Shown in pieces: positions 10,314 to 23,058 of a stretch of DNA of 64,000 nucleotides. Under the pieces are notes generated by a model, which searched no databases, was not told where the DNA came from, and was given only the letters and a program-made list of their open reading frames with translations. The position numbers and the translations under genes were made by a program. The DNA is from Rusavskia elegans (Eukaryota; Ascomycota; Lecanoromycetes; Teloschistales; Teloschistaceae). Location: positions 1 to 64,000 of the forward strand of contig SAUG01000101.1 in assembly GCA_011316305.1 (NCBI GenBank), read 5' to 3'. Position 1 is the first letter of the stretch. Each line of letters starts with the position of its first letter.

Positions 10314-13300
10314 ATACGGCCCCCTTTATAACGTTTTCCTAAATCTTTTTAAGGCCGTTTAAACGTTTTTAAGGTTTTTCCTCGGTTTCTAAGTATTTTC
10401 CTTATCGGGAAATCCTTTCTATTTAATTAGAAACTCGTCTATTTCTTTGTTTTTACTAATAATTTATTCGAGTTTATATTTCTCGCGTTTTTAGTAATAT
10501 TAATCTTTAGTTAATAGTATTCTATTAGGAGCTTTTTTAAGAAAACCGACGTAGAACTTTAGGAAAAATCCTATCGATAGAAGCTTAAAATATATTATTA
10601 TCTCTTTAATATCCTAGATTTCGAAGGCTCTAATATATAGTTTATCTAATTTCCTATCTATTAGATTTTTTATTAATAGTAGTATTTTATCTCCTTTACT
10701 AGTATTATAGTTTCTTTTCGACTTATTAACTTTTTCTTTTATCTTTTTTTTAGTTTTCTAGATCCTGGATTTTATTCTATCCTAACTTTCTTTTATTCTA
10801 TTAATAAATACTCGCGCCGCTAGATTATTTATTTCTACTAGCGTTTCTCTTTTTAGTATCTTTCTATAAAGAAGTTCGTCTAGTATTATTTAAATATCTT
10901 TATTATAGGACGAGTTAATCGCTATTTAGACTATTAAAAAAAGTTTAATCTAATTCTATTCTTTTTTTAAATAGTAGATTTTTAAGTAGGTTTCTAGTAT
11001 CTGATTTATCCTTTCTATCTAACTATCTATTTATAGGTAAAATAATATTAATATAGCCTATTCTATTTCTATTACTTATATTAATTCTTTTATAAAATTA
11101 GATATAAAAAGTTAATCCCGATCCGATATAATTTTTTCTATATCTCTATTTTTATAGAAGACTATTCTAAATAGTAAAAAAGTTTACTATTTCGCTATTA
11201 TAGTTATTTTATATAGTATAAACCGTACGTATTTCGTTAGGCTGTTTATAATTATTACTATTATATCGTATAATACTTACGTATACGGGTTTACTAATAC
11301 TAGAAAGTCTATAACGAAGTCTAATATAATATATTAATAAAAGTATTTTAGAATTTATATAAATTATAGTTTACTAATCGGTTTTTATTTATTTTTCTTT
11401 AATATCGAATATTCTAGATAGTTTCTTATATATTCTTTAATATATTTTTCTAGTACTAATATATTAGTTTTTTTTAAATTCTTTTTAGTATTTTTATTAT
11501 TTTTTAATATTCTATAGTCTTCGGGTTATATACTTATCGGATAATATTATTAATTTTTTCGAAAACTTCTACTTTTTTTGATATATTTCTATTTCTTTTT
11601 AATAATAGTCTATTTCTTTTTTCTACTATATTATAATCCGCCCTTCGATTTAATATATTAGCTACTATATTATCTATACCTTTAATATATTCTATTTCGA
11701 AATTATAGTAAATAATTTCCTTAGACTATTTTATCTATCTCTGGATAAATTCTTTATTTAAAAGGAAAAATAAAAGATTTTTATAGTCGGTATATACTAT
11801 AACCTTTTTTAATATTCTATTTATATAAATTTTCCAATATATTAAATTTATAATAATAGTTAATATTTTTTTATCGGTAGTTATATAGTTAACTTTTACT
11901 AGCGTTAATTTTTTTAAATAGTAATCTAGTAGTCTGCTTTTTTATATTATATAAAAGCCTAAAGCTCTATCTAATATATCTATATATAATATAATCTATT
12001 TATTTAAATTAAAGATTTCTAGAACTTTTTTATTTATAAAGCTCTATTTTAGTCTTTTAAATACTTCGTTTTCTATTCGCGTCTATTAGAATATTTTATT
12101 ATTCTATAGTAAATCTATTAGAAATATAGTTTTTTTCGCGTATCTTTCTATTATATTTTAATAGAATTTAGTAAAATTTAAAAAGTTCTATATATCTTTT
12201 TTATTTTTAGATACCGGCTATTCTTTTATTATTTAGAATTTATTTATTTCTATAATAATACTTCTCGGTTTAATTATATATCCTAAAAAGATAACTTTTT
12301 TTTTAAAAAAATTCTAATTTTTTTTTATTTTAAAGTTATAATCCCGGAATTTTTATAAAATTTTTTAATTATACTATTTATATTTTTCTTTTATTTCTAA
12401 AAATATTGGTACGTTATCTATATAAACTATAATAAAAATATTAAAATAATTATATAATATTTTATTAACTATATATTAATATATTATAGGCGCGTTTATT
12501 TATCTAAAAGAAATTACTAAATATTTAAAAAATTTATATTTTATCCTAAATACTATATTCTATTTATTTTTATATTTAATCCTAAATAGATTAAATACGT
12601 CTTTTAAATTAAATTTTATAAAAAATTTAACTTTTCTAATTCTATTCTATAAATCTGCTAGAAATAGTAATAGATATTTATCTTTTTATATAACCGTATT
12701 TAACCGCCTAAAGTCGATATATAAATAAAAGTTTCTATTTTTTTTAGAAACGAATATTACCGATTATTCTATTTTTAATTTAGAGTATTATATATATCTT
12801 TTTTTAAAGTTATAGTTAATATATTATTTTAATACTTTTAACTAATTATTATTTAATCCGTATATTAGTCTAACTTTTAGTTTTTCCGGATCTATAATAA
12901 TAATTTTATAGTTTTCCTAAATATAAATCGGTAAAGGTAATCTTTTTTTTAGTTCTTTTAATATATTCTAGAATTTTTTAATTATTTATAGAATTTTATT
13001 TATAGTAGCTAATTCCTTTTTAGTTTATTATTTCCGGGTAAAAATATTATAAACTTTTTTTATTCTGACTAATCTTTTAGGTATACTAAATAGATAGCTT
13101 TTTATTTTTATTTATATTGATATCTATTCGATTTTTAGATTCTATTTTAGAAGTTAAAAGATATCTAAATAGATTTCTCTTTATATCTTTATAATATTAA
13201 AGACGATTTTTTTTATAACTATTAATCTATATCTAAAGGAGTTTAGTTTAAAATTAAATTTTAATAAATTCTATTTTATTAATAGTTTCTATAAAATAAG

Positions 13301-13460
13301 ATTCTATTTTTTTAATTAAAAGAATTTTAAATCTTTTTATATATTCTTTCGATATAATATTTTTTATAGCCTTTAAATTAATTATAGCTTTTATAGATTA
13401 TCCGCGTAACGTTAGCTAAATAAAAATTCGATTTATATCTATTTTCCAAAATTATTAAAA
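10314..13460 (-). pseudogene. RIP-fossil pol of element E (protease-RT-RNase H-integrase)
   Basis: On the minus strand, directly inside the right LTR, a retropepsin-like segment starts (KAIKNIIS followed by KEYIKRF at about 13340-13410), aligning with the start of pol in D. The reverse transcriptase block with the Y-x-D-D region lies near 12400-12450. RNase H and integrase-like sequence run down to about 10400. Stop codons derived from CAA, CAG and TGG occur every few residues. No gag or zinc knuckle precedes the protease. Confidence 0.7.
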
Positions 13461-13876
13461 TATAATATCTCTATATATTAGAAGACGTTGTATTCGAGTC
13501 TAGCTATAGCTATAGATATAGTCCGAACTACTAAATAGTAAAGGAATTCTAATATAGATTATTACAACTAATTTTATATAGCCGTAAAAATATAATCCCG
13601 ATATTATAAGATATTTTTATTATATAAATAATTTTGAAGAAAATATATAAAAATATTTAATATATATATTAATAATTTATAAAAGAAGCTATTTAATAGT
13701 AATAAAGAAACGATATATATAGTAAAAGTAGCCGATAGTACCGATAGGTAGCTGTCCCGCTAAAATCCTATTAAAAGGGTCGGCTATAGCGGCTATAGAC
13801 GGCTATAGACGATTGGCTTTATTTAGCTAGCTAATTTTCCAAAGTATTTTTATAGAATCGTAGACGTAAAAAATAT

Positions 13877-14013
13877 ATTCTATTTAATTATTAGATTCGC
13901 TTTTTCTAAAAATTTAACTTTAAAGTTAAATATATAGCGCGCGATAGAATCTTTAAATAATACTAGATAGTTAAAGATCTTTTCGAAAGCCAGAATTTCG
14001 AGAAATATAGCGG
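13877..14013 (+). pseudogene. MULE transposase fossil, continuation between elements E and A
   Basis: When element E and one copy of its target duplication are removed, the reading frame from 5946 continues into this segment without a shift (KEYS followed by LLDSLFLKI, then NLxIILD and RSFRKPEFREI). It ends at the 5-bp duplication of element A. The homology of this C-terminal part to known MULEs is weak. Confidence 0.5.
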
Positions 14014-17000
14014 TATAACGTCCCTGTATATCAGAGGACGTTACGTTCGAGCCTAGCTACAGCCGTAGGCGTAGTCTAAACTATTAAATAATAAAAGAGT
14101 TCTAGTATAAATTATCGCGACTAATTTTATATAGCTATAAAAGTACGATTATAATATTTTAAAGTATCTTTATTGTATAGATAATTAAAAAAAGAATATA
14201 AAATAATATTTAATAATTATATTAATAATTAATAAAAAATACTATTTAATAGAAATAAAGAAATAATATATATAGTAAAAATAGCCGATAGTACCGATAG
14301 ATAGCTGTTTTACTAAAATTTTATTAAAAGAGTCGGCTATAATAACTATAGATAATAATAGATAATTAGCTTTATTTAGCTAGCTAATTTTCTAGAATAT
14401 CTTTATAGAGTTATAGATATAATATAGCTCTTTATATATCGCTTTTTATCTAATATTTCTATATATAAAGTTTATAAAGCTTTTTTTTTTTCTATTTCTT
14501 TTTCTAATATTTTTATTATATATTTTTAAAAAAATAATTAATTAAAATCTTTCTATTAGATTTAGTCGAAAAGTATTATTATATCTTTTTTTATAGCTTT
14601 TATATTTTTAATCTTTTAAAAATATATAAAATTAAAGTAGATAGTAATATTTATAGTAAATATATTTATATTTAGAAGTTTTATAATTTCTTAATTTCTA
14701 ATACTATTTATAAAACTATTTTTCTTTTATATCTTCTATAATTATTAATATTTATAGAAAAATCTTTTAAAAATAAAAAAAATAAACTCCGGACTAATAT
14801 TAGGAATATTTTTAATAAATATACTAAAGTATTATATTATATTAAATTTTTTTTTACTTCTAAAAAAGAAATTTATAATAAACGCTTTATTTAAAAGTCA
14901 GATTTCTATCGATTTTTTAGAAAATAAAAGTATTTTATTATTTATTATCGCGTTTTAAATAAATATAAAAGTAATTTTATTATTTAGAAATAGCGCGTAT
15001 TATTTTATTTTAATAAATTTAATAATCTAGTTATATTTTATTCTTCTATAGATTTTATACTAGCTATATAAAAGGAATTTATTAAATTAGTCCCGGTTTA
15101 TAATTTAAGTAATTTAAATTAATTTTTAAAAGAATTTGATTCTTTTTAGCTTTTAGATTTAGGAGGTATATAAAAGAATATGTAGTTAAAGATTTCTTTA
15201 TATTATTTTTATTTATTTTAATTTTAAATATTAATATTATAAATTATATTCGGGTTTTTAGAAATTTCTATTAATTTTTATTTTTTAACGACTATTTTAT
15301 TCTAAAATAATAAGGTTAAAAACTATTTATCTTTTAGTTATATATTTAATATAGAATCCGATATTCTATTATCTAGATATTTTTCTAGTTTAGATATAAA
15401 ACTATAGTTAACCTTTTCTATTTTTTTAATAATAATTCGATAGATTTTTTTAACGTCTTTTATCTATAGTTTTTTAATTAACTTCTATATTTTATTATAT
15501 TTAAAAGCCAGTTATATTAATAGATAGTAGTATTTTCTCTAGATTTTTATTTTCTAGACTTTATCTTTTTATTTAAAGAAGATATTAATTTTTTTAATTT
15601 ATTTATAGTTTATATTTAATCCGATATTTAATTTCTTATATAAAATGATTTTATATACTAGGAAATATATTATCTATAGTTCTATCCTTTTTCTAACTAT
15701 ATTTTCTTATACTAGTATTTTTAAAATTAATTTTTTTTATTCTTTTTCTATAATAATATACTATCTAGAACTTTTAATTATTATAAAATTAGATACTCCA
15801 ATAAATCTATTTTTTATTTTAATTTTAATATTTATAATTCTATTATTTTATTATAGATATTTCTAAATATATCCTTTAATTTAATTATATAATTCTTTTA
15901 TAATTTTATTTTTATCTTTTTTATTTATAAAGGCTATCTATTTATAACTTCTAATTTTAATTTTAAAAACTACTATAAAAGGTTTTTCTATTTTTTTAGA
16001 TTCTATAAAATACTATTCTAACCTTTTTTTATCTAATAGATAAATAAAGTATTTATTATTATAATAGACTATCTTACTTTAAATTATATATTTTTAAATT
16101 TTTTTTTTAAATAATTTCTTTATTAATTTAAATTAGTATTTAGTTATTTCTATTATTTTTTTAATTAGATAATTATTTATAAAATATTCTATTTTTCTAT
16201 ATAAATAATAAACTTTAATTTTTAAACCTTTAATTTCGGTAGTATTAAATTTTATTAGTTTTCCTTTAAATTATCTTTTAGTAGATTCTATTTTACTAAA
16301 TATTTATTTATTAATATATTATTTATATTATCTAGTATCAATTTTTATTACTAGTTTACTTAAATTTACTAGTAAATCGGATTCTTTAATTATTACTATA
16401 GTTTCTTTAATTCTACTATTAAATTCTTTAAAGAAATAAACTTTTAGAACTAAATCTTTTTAATCTATTTTATAAACTAATATCCTAAACTAAATAGTAT
16501 AAATAGTTATCGATTTCGACTATTTTAGAACTATTAGTTCTTTTACTACTATTGTATTTTTATTATTATTTCCGAAAGTCTCTTTAATAGCTATAATTAG
16601 ATTACCAAAATAATAAAATATTTAAAATATTTTTTTTTATCTTTTAGAATTATTAAAATAGTCTTCTATATAGAGCTAGATCTAATTATAGACTAATTTT
16701 TCTAAATAGATTATTATAAATAAAACTTTAACTATTTTATTTAGAAATTAGTTTATTTATAATATAAAGTAGATATTTATTTAAATAAACTAAAATTTTA
16801 AAAATCTTCTATCTTTTTTATAGATATTTAGTATTACTATTTTAATAGTATTACTATATTCTATAGAGCAGGGTAATAAAACTAATATAGAAAATTATTA
16901 AAATATAATATCTCTATATATTAGAAGACGTTATATTTAAATCTAGCTATAGCTATAAATATAGTCCGAACTACTAAATTATAAAATGATCCTAGTATAA

Positions 17001-17314
17001 ATTATTACGATTAATTTTATATAGCTATAAAAGTATAGTCGCGATATAATAAAATATCTTTATTATATAAGTAATTAAAAAGAAAATATATAAAAATATT
17101 TAATAATTATATTAATAATTAATAAAAAAAGCTATTTAATAGAAATAAAGAAATAATATATATAGTGAAAATAGCCGATAGTATTAATAGGTAGCTATTC
17201 TATTAAGATTTTATTAAAAAAGTCGGCTATAGTAGTTATAGGTAACTATAGATAATTAGCTTCGTTTAATTAGCTAATTTTCTACAGTATTTCTATAAAA
17301 TTATAGACGTAATA
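14014..17314 (-). mobile_element. LTR retroelement A (gag-type, non-autonomous), 3.3 kb
   Basis: LTRs at 14014 to about 14424 and about 16902-17314 belong to the same family as those of D and E. The flanking duplication is AGCGG on the left (14009-14013) and AACGG on the right (17315-17319), differing by one RIP-type change. The 2.5-kb interior is nearly the same as that of B. On the minus strand it carries a gag-like stretch near the 5' LTR and a degenerate zinc knuckle (YYLYRKIEYF, originally a CCHC box, near 16210). I found no reverse transcriptase, RNase H or integrase block. The single long open frame inside it, 15645-15866 on the plus strand, is low-complexity and antisense to the element. 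Confidence 0.8.
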
Positions 17315-17319
17315 AACGG

Positions 17320-18244
17320 CTAGTTTTACTATTTAATAGATTTCTTTTATATTATTAAATATATAAACCGTTTATAGTATTTTAAAATAAAAAAAACGTT
17401 TAGAATCGATTAAGCCGGTTTAAACCGATTTAAACCGGTTTAAATAGGATTGTTTTATTTAGTAAATAGAAAAATTTAGATATATTTTAAAAATATCTAT
17501 TTTATTTATATTTAGAATTTTAAAATTGAACTTTTTAAAGTTTAGTATCTATTAGTTTTCGTTTAATAACGGAAAGCCTTTAATTTAGAAACTAGTAGCG
17601 CTAGCGTTCTATAAATAGAATTTTTAAAATCTATATTGAAAGTCTACTAGTATAGATATTTTATAGAATACTAGTAGCCCCACTTGATAGAGGGATTTAG
17701 AGTTTTTAAAAAAAAAAATTTTAAAAATTTTAAAATTCGTTTAAAGCGTTTAAGGCGCTTATAAATATTTATAAGCTAAAATCTTATTTATAGATATTTA
17801 TAAATAAAAGGTTTACTTATAAACGTTTTTATAACGTACTAGATAAAATATAAAATTAGATCCGTTTACTAGTTTAGATCTATTTAATTAATTTTAAACG
17901 AGGTCGATACTTTTACTAATAGTATAAATATAAGACTTAAAGGCTTTCTTTCTAAAATAATAGCGCCGGTATTTTTAAGAAAAGTAACTACTATAGATAC
18001 TAGTACTACTAGCGCGATCTATATTATAGTTTACGATTTTAAATTTAACTAATAAATAATAATTAGTACTATACGATTAATATTATCGATAAAAAATAAA
18101 TAAAAGCGAGCTAAAGTTTTTTTAAAGAAACTAGTATTATTAATATTAATCTATTAATATATAATATTCCTTTTCCTTTTAGTATCGAGATCGTAGCTAC
18201 TTTTATTTAAAAAGACAAAAATATAACTAGAAATATATCTATAG

Positions 18245-18281
<37 letters not shown>

Positions 18282-18445
18282 GGAAATCTATAAAATCGAT
18301 ATAAAAGTTTTTAAAAAATAATAGAAAGGATTTAATAAAGCCTTTTATTTAATTATCGATAATTTTCTTAATAGTAACTTTTTTAATAAAACTACTATTT
18401 TAGAATTCCTCCGTATTAGTAGTTTTCTATATATTTAAAGTAAAA
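17320..18445 (+). other. MULE interior between retroelements A and B
   Basis: This RIP-mutated sequence belongs to the MULE because the duplications of A and B flank it. The start may hold the end of the transposase. Features seen are a run of AAACCGGTTT-like blocks near 17420-17450, the short less-mutated stretch ACTAGTAGCCCCACTTGATAG near 17672, and an (AAT)n microsatellite at about 18247-18278. Coding-like sequence may resume near 18290 and continue at 21758, but I cannot identify it. Confidence 0.45.
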
Positions 18446-21400
18446 TATAACGTCTTTATATATTAGAAGATATTACGTTCAAGCCTAGCTATAGCTATAG
18501 GCGTAGTCTAAACTACTAAATAATAAAAATATTCTAGCGTAGATTATCGCGACTAATTCTATATAGCTATAAAAGTAATCTTATAATATTATAAAGTAAT
18601 TTTATTATTTAAATTATTTAAAAGAAAATATATAAAAAAATTTAATAATTATATTAATAACTAGTAAAAAAAACTATTTAATAGAAATAAAGGAATAATA
18701 TATATAATAAAAATAGCCGATAGTACCGATAGATAGCTATTTTACTAAAATTTTATTAAAAGAGTCGGTTAAAATAACTATAAATAGCTATAGATAATTA
18801 GCTTCGTTTAGCTAGCTAATTTTCTAGAATATTTTTATTAAATTATAAATATAATATAGCCTTTTTTATATAGTTTATTACCTAAAATTTCTATATATAA
18901 AATTTATAAAGCTTTTTTTTTTTTATCTTTTTTTCTAATATTTTTATTATATATTTTCGGAAAGATAATTAATTAAAATCATTTTATTAAATTTAATCGA
19001 AAAGTATTATTATATCTTTTTTTATAGCTATTTATATTTATAATCTTTTAAAAAAATATAAAATTAAAGTAGATAATAATATTTATAGTAAATATATTTA
19101 TATTTAGAAATTTTATAATTTTTTAATTTCTAATATTATTTATAAAACTATTTTACTTTTATATTTTTCTTAATTATTAATATTTATAGAAAAATATTTT
19201 AAAAATAAAAAAAATAAACTCCGGTCTAATATTAGAAATATTTTTAATAAATATACTAAAGTATAATATTATATTAAATTTTTTCTCGATTCTAAAAATA
19301 AAATTTATAATAAATACTTTATTTAAAAGTTAGATTTCTATCGATTTCTTAGAAAATAAAAGCGTATTATTATTTATTATCGCGCTTTAAATAAATATAA
19401 AAGTAATTTTATTATTTAAAAATAACGCGTATTAGTTTATTTTAATAAATTTAATAATCTAGTTATATTTTAGTCTTCTATAGATTTTACGCCAGCTATA
19501 TAAAAGGTATTTATTAAATCGGTTTCGGTTTATAATTTAGATAATTTAGATTAGTTTTTGAAAAATTTTAATTTCTTTTAACCTTTAGATCTAGAAAGTA
19601 TATAAAAAAATATCTAGTTAAAAATACCTTTTTAATATATATATTTATTTTAATTTTAACTATTAATATTATAAAATATATTCGGATTCTCGGAAATTTC
19701 CGCTAATTTTTATTTTTTAGTAACTATTTTATTATAAAAAAAATAGAATTAGAAACTATTTATTTTTTATTTATATATTTAATATAGAGTCCGGTATTCT
19801 ATTATCTAAATATTTTTTTAGTTTAGAAATAAAATTATAGTTAACCTTTTCTATTTTTTTAATAATATTTCGATAGATTTTTTTAACGTCTTTTATCTAT
19901 AGTTTTTAAATTAGCTTCTATATTTTATTATATTTAAAAGCCAGTTATATTAATAGATAGTAGTATTTTTTTTAGATTTTTATTTCCTAGACTTTACCTC
20001 TTTATTTAAAAAGAATATTAATTTTTTTAATTTATTTATAGTTTATATTTAATTCGATATCTTATTTTTTATATAAAAGGTTTTATATATTAAAAGGTTT
20101 TTTATTTATAGTTCTATTTTTTTTCTAACTATACTCTCTTATACTAGTATTTCCGAAATCGATTTTTTCTATTCTTTTTTTAAAATAATATACTATTTAG
20201 AATTTTTAATTATTATAAAATTAAATACTCTAATAAATCTATTTTTTATTTTTATTTTAATATTTATAATTCTATTATCCTATTAGAAATACTCTTAAAT
20301 ATATCTTTTAATCTAATTATATAGATCTTTTATAATTTTTTTTTTTTTTTCTATTTATAAAAGCTATTATTTTATAATATCCGATTTTAATTTTAAAAGC
20401 TATTATAAAAGGTTTTTCTATTTTATATAATTTAAAATCTAATACCGATTTTCTTTCTATTTTTATAGGTTCTATAAAATACTATTCTAATCTCTTTTTA
20501 TCTAATAGATAAATAAAGGATTTCTTATTATAATATACTATCTAATTTTTAGTTATATATTTTCTAGTTTTTTCTTTAAATAATTTTTCTATTATTTTAA
20601 ACTAGTATTTAGTTACTTCTATTATCTTTTTAGTTAGATAATTTTTTTTAAAATATCCTATTTTTTTATATAAATAATAAGCTTTAGTTTATAAACTTTT
20701 AGTTTCGGTAGTATTAAATTCTATTAGATTTCTTTTAGACTATTTTTTAGTAAGTCCTATTTTATTAAATATCTATTTATCGATATATTATTTATATTAT
20801 CTAGTATCGATTTTTCTTACTAGTTTAATTAAATCTACTAGTAAATCGAATTTTTCGATTACTACTATAGCTTTTTTAATTCTACTATTAAATCTTTTAA
20901 AGAAGTCGACTTTTAGAATTAAATCCTTCTAGTCTATTTTATAAACTAATATTTTAAACTAAATAGTAGGTTTTTTACTATTACTCTATTTTTATTATTA
21001 CTTCTAAAGGCTTTTTTAATAGCTATAATTAGATAATCGAAATAATAAAATATCTAAAATATTTTTTTTTCTTTTTATCTTTTAGAATTATTAAAATAGT
21101 TTTCTATATAGGACTAGATCTAATTAAAAGCTATATCTCCTAAATAGATTATTATAAATAAAAATTTAACTATTTTATTTAGAAACTAGTTTATATATAG
21201 AATAAAGTAAATATTTATTTTAATAAATTAAGGTTTTAAAAATCCTCTATCTTCTTTATAGATATTTAATATTACTATTTTAATAAAATCGCTTCGCTCT
21301 ATAAAATAGGGTAATAAAACTAATATAGTAAATTATTAAAATATAATATCTCTATATATTAGAGGGCGTTATATTTAAGGCTAGCTATAGCTATAAATAT

Positions 21401-21752
21401 AGTCTAAACTACTAAATAGTAAAAGAATTCTAGTATAGATTATCGCGACTAATTCTATATAGCCGTAAAGATATAGTTACGGTATTATAAGGTATCTTTA
21501 TTATATAAATAATTATAAAGAGAATATATAAGGATATTTAATAAATATATTAATAACTAGCGAAAGAAGCAATTTAATAGAAATAAAAGAGCGATATATA
21601 TAGTAAAAGTAGCTAATAGTACCGACGGATAGCTATTCTACTAAAATTCTATTAAAAGGGTCGGCTATAGTAGTTATAGGCGACTATAGATAATTAGCTT
21701 CGTTTAGCTAGCTAATTTTCTAGAATATCTCTATAGAATCGTAGACGTAATA
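18446..21752 (-). mobile_element. LTR retroelement B (gag-type, non-autonomous), 3.3 kb
   Basis: LTRs are 18446 to about 18856 and about 21341-21752. Flanking pentamers are TAAAA (18441-18445) and TAAAG (21753-21757), one RIP-type difference. The interior matches that of A almost collinearly, for example the stretches beginning at 14451 and 18880, in the same minus orientation. Gag homology is again the only recognisable coding signal. The many non-shared transitions between A and B indicate that they were mutated independently after insertion. Confidence 0.8.
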
Positions 21753-21757
21753 TAAAG

Positions 21758-22385
21758 GAAAGCTAAAAGGATCTACTAAAACGAGTATAGCTACTTGTAA
21801 ATAATAGATATTTAAGAATTCTTTTTATAGATTTCTATCTTTATTCGAGTTTATAGAAGCTAGAGTTTACGATACGGAGAAATAACGTATTAGATAATAT
21901 CGTTTCTATCGTAGGATTAAATTAGCTAAGCGCGCTCGTATAATAACTAGGAAAAGAAATTAAGGAAGAGTTATATAAAGAAAAGAAGCTACAATACGAG
22001 GTATAATACGAGGTATAATACGAGGAACCGTATAAAGAACCGTACGAGCTATATAAAGTCGAAGAAAAAAAAAACCCGAACCTTTTTAGAATTTTCTACA
22101 CTTTTCTATTAGCGACGATAAGTGGCTATTACCTCTAATATAAAGTTAAAGAAGTCGCGGAAATCAAAAAAATTAAGGAAATCGTATAAAAAGATTATAA
22201 AATAGGATTAGAAGAATTAGTAAACAATTTCGACGTCTCGACGTTATTATAAACGATAATAGCGAATATAAAGAGGCGCGATACCTTTTTATAAACGATA
22301 ATAAAATAGATAATTAGGAGGTTATAGAACGAGGCTAGCGAGTAAAAAAAAAGTCGGCGAAGCAGTTTGATATAGAAGTAGAAAG
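21758..22385 (+). other. MULE interior with unidentified coding-like sequence
   Basis: Between element B and the foldback the plus strand has an open-like frame in which most stops are TAG or TAA attributable to RIP. It includes a short tandem repeat near 21990-22040 (units of about 13 bp encoding YEV-x-YEV-x-YEE-PY) and an acidic/lysine-rich stretch. Joined to 18290-18440 across the B insertion it would be a second MULE-borne gene or the tail of a coding sequence. I do not recognise the product. Confidence 0.35.
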
Positions 22386-22913
22386 GCGTTAAATAATAAT
22401 ATAATATATAATTAAAAGCTTCTAAATATATAGATTTAAACGTTTAATAAAAATTAAATAAAATAGCTAATTAGCTTTTATATATTAAAAATTAATATAT
22501 ATTGATAAAAATTAGAGCTAAAATCGCTAAATTCGATGAAAATAATAAAATAGAAAAGATAGAAAAGTTATAATTTAGTATTCCGATTAGTTAAATTACG
22601 TTTAATAAATATAATATTTTATAGTAATCTCTATAGTATTATTTAGTATTCCAAATAGTATTTTTTAGTAATAGTATAGTGCTTCCCGATTACGATCCTT
22701 TAATTAATCGGAATATTGAATTACTATTCTATTATTTCTACTATCTCGTTATTTTTATCGAATATAGCGATTTTAGCTCTGATTTTTACCTATATATATT
22801 GATTTTAACTACGCGAAAACTAGTTAGCTGTTTTATTTAAATATTATAGAACGTCTAAAACTATATATTTAAAAGCTTTTAATTATATATTACGTTATCG
22901 TTTTACGATCCGT
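22386..22913. repeat. Foldback: about 215-bp inverted arms around a MULE terminal unit
   Basis: The left arm (about 22386-22606) and right arm (about 22706-22913) are reverse complements, differing mainly by RIP-type transitions. Both contain ATATATAATTAAAAGCTT, a TTTGATAAAAATTAGAGCTAAAATCGC-like segment and ATTCCGATTA next to the centre. Between them lies an inverted copy of the 3990-4101 unit, ending GATTACGATCC at about 22699. This could be a separate MITE with long inverted repeats or a product of aberrant MULE transposition. Confidence 0.7.
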
Positions 22914-23058
22914 TACGTCTATAATTCTATAGAAATACTTACGTTTATTAATTAAATAAACGGACTAATAGTTTAGTCCAGCTAGAGCCGCTAGAGCTGT
23001 AGAGCCGCCTTTATTTAATAGGTCGGCCCTATTGGGTATATCGGCCTCTTTACTATAT
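22914..23058 (+). repeat. Solo LTR G, 5' part, split by element C
   Basis: This variant LTR start (CGTTACGTCTATAATTCTATAG) is preceded by CGATC. Its remaining part lies at 26462-26729 and is followed by CGATC, so together they form a solo LTR with a 5-bp duplication, split by element C at a TATAT site. Its sequence is a divergent member of the A-E LTR family. Confidence 0.6.

Larger units (their letters stand above)
5947..13871 (-). mobile_element. Gypsy-type LTR retroelement E (pol-only), with element F nested in one LTR
   Basis: The element lies in minus orientation and is flanked by a 5-bp duplication AATAT (5942-5946 and 13872-13876). Its left LTR is 5947-6275 plus 10235 to about 10313, interrupted by F. 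Its right LTR is about 13461-13871. Net length after removing F is about 3.97 kb. The LTR belongs to the family that starts TGTTACGTCCACGACTC when un-mutated. The internal region codes for a protease-reverse transcriptase-RNase H-integrase series with no gag, like D. RIP is heavy throughout. Confidence 0.8.

Noticed and set aside
15645..15866. 73-codon open frame inside the AT-rich block
   Set aside because: It is Ile/Phe/Leu/Tyr-rich low-complexity sequence produced by AT composition, and it lies antisense to the gag-type element A.
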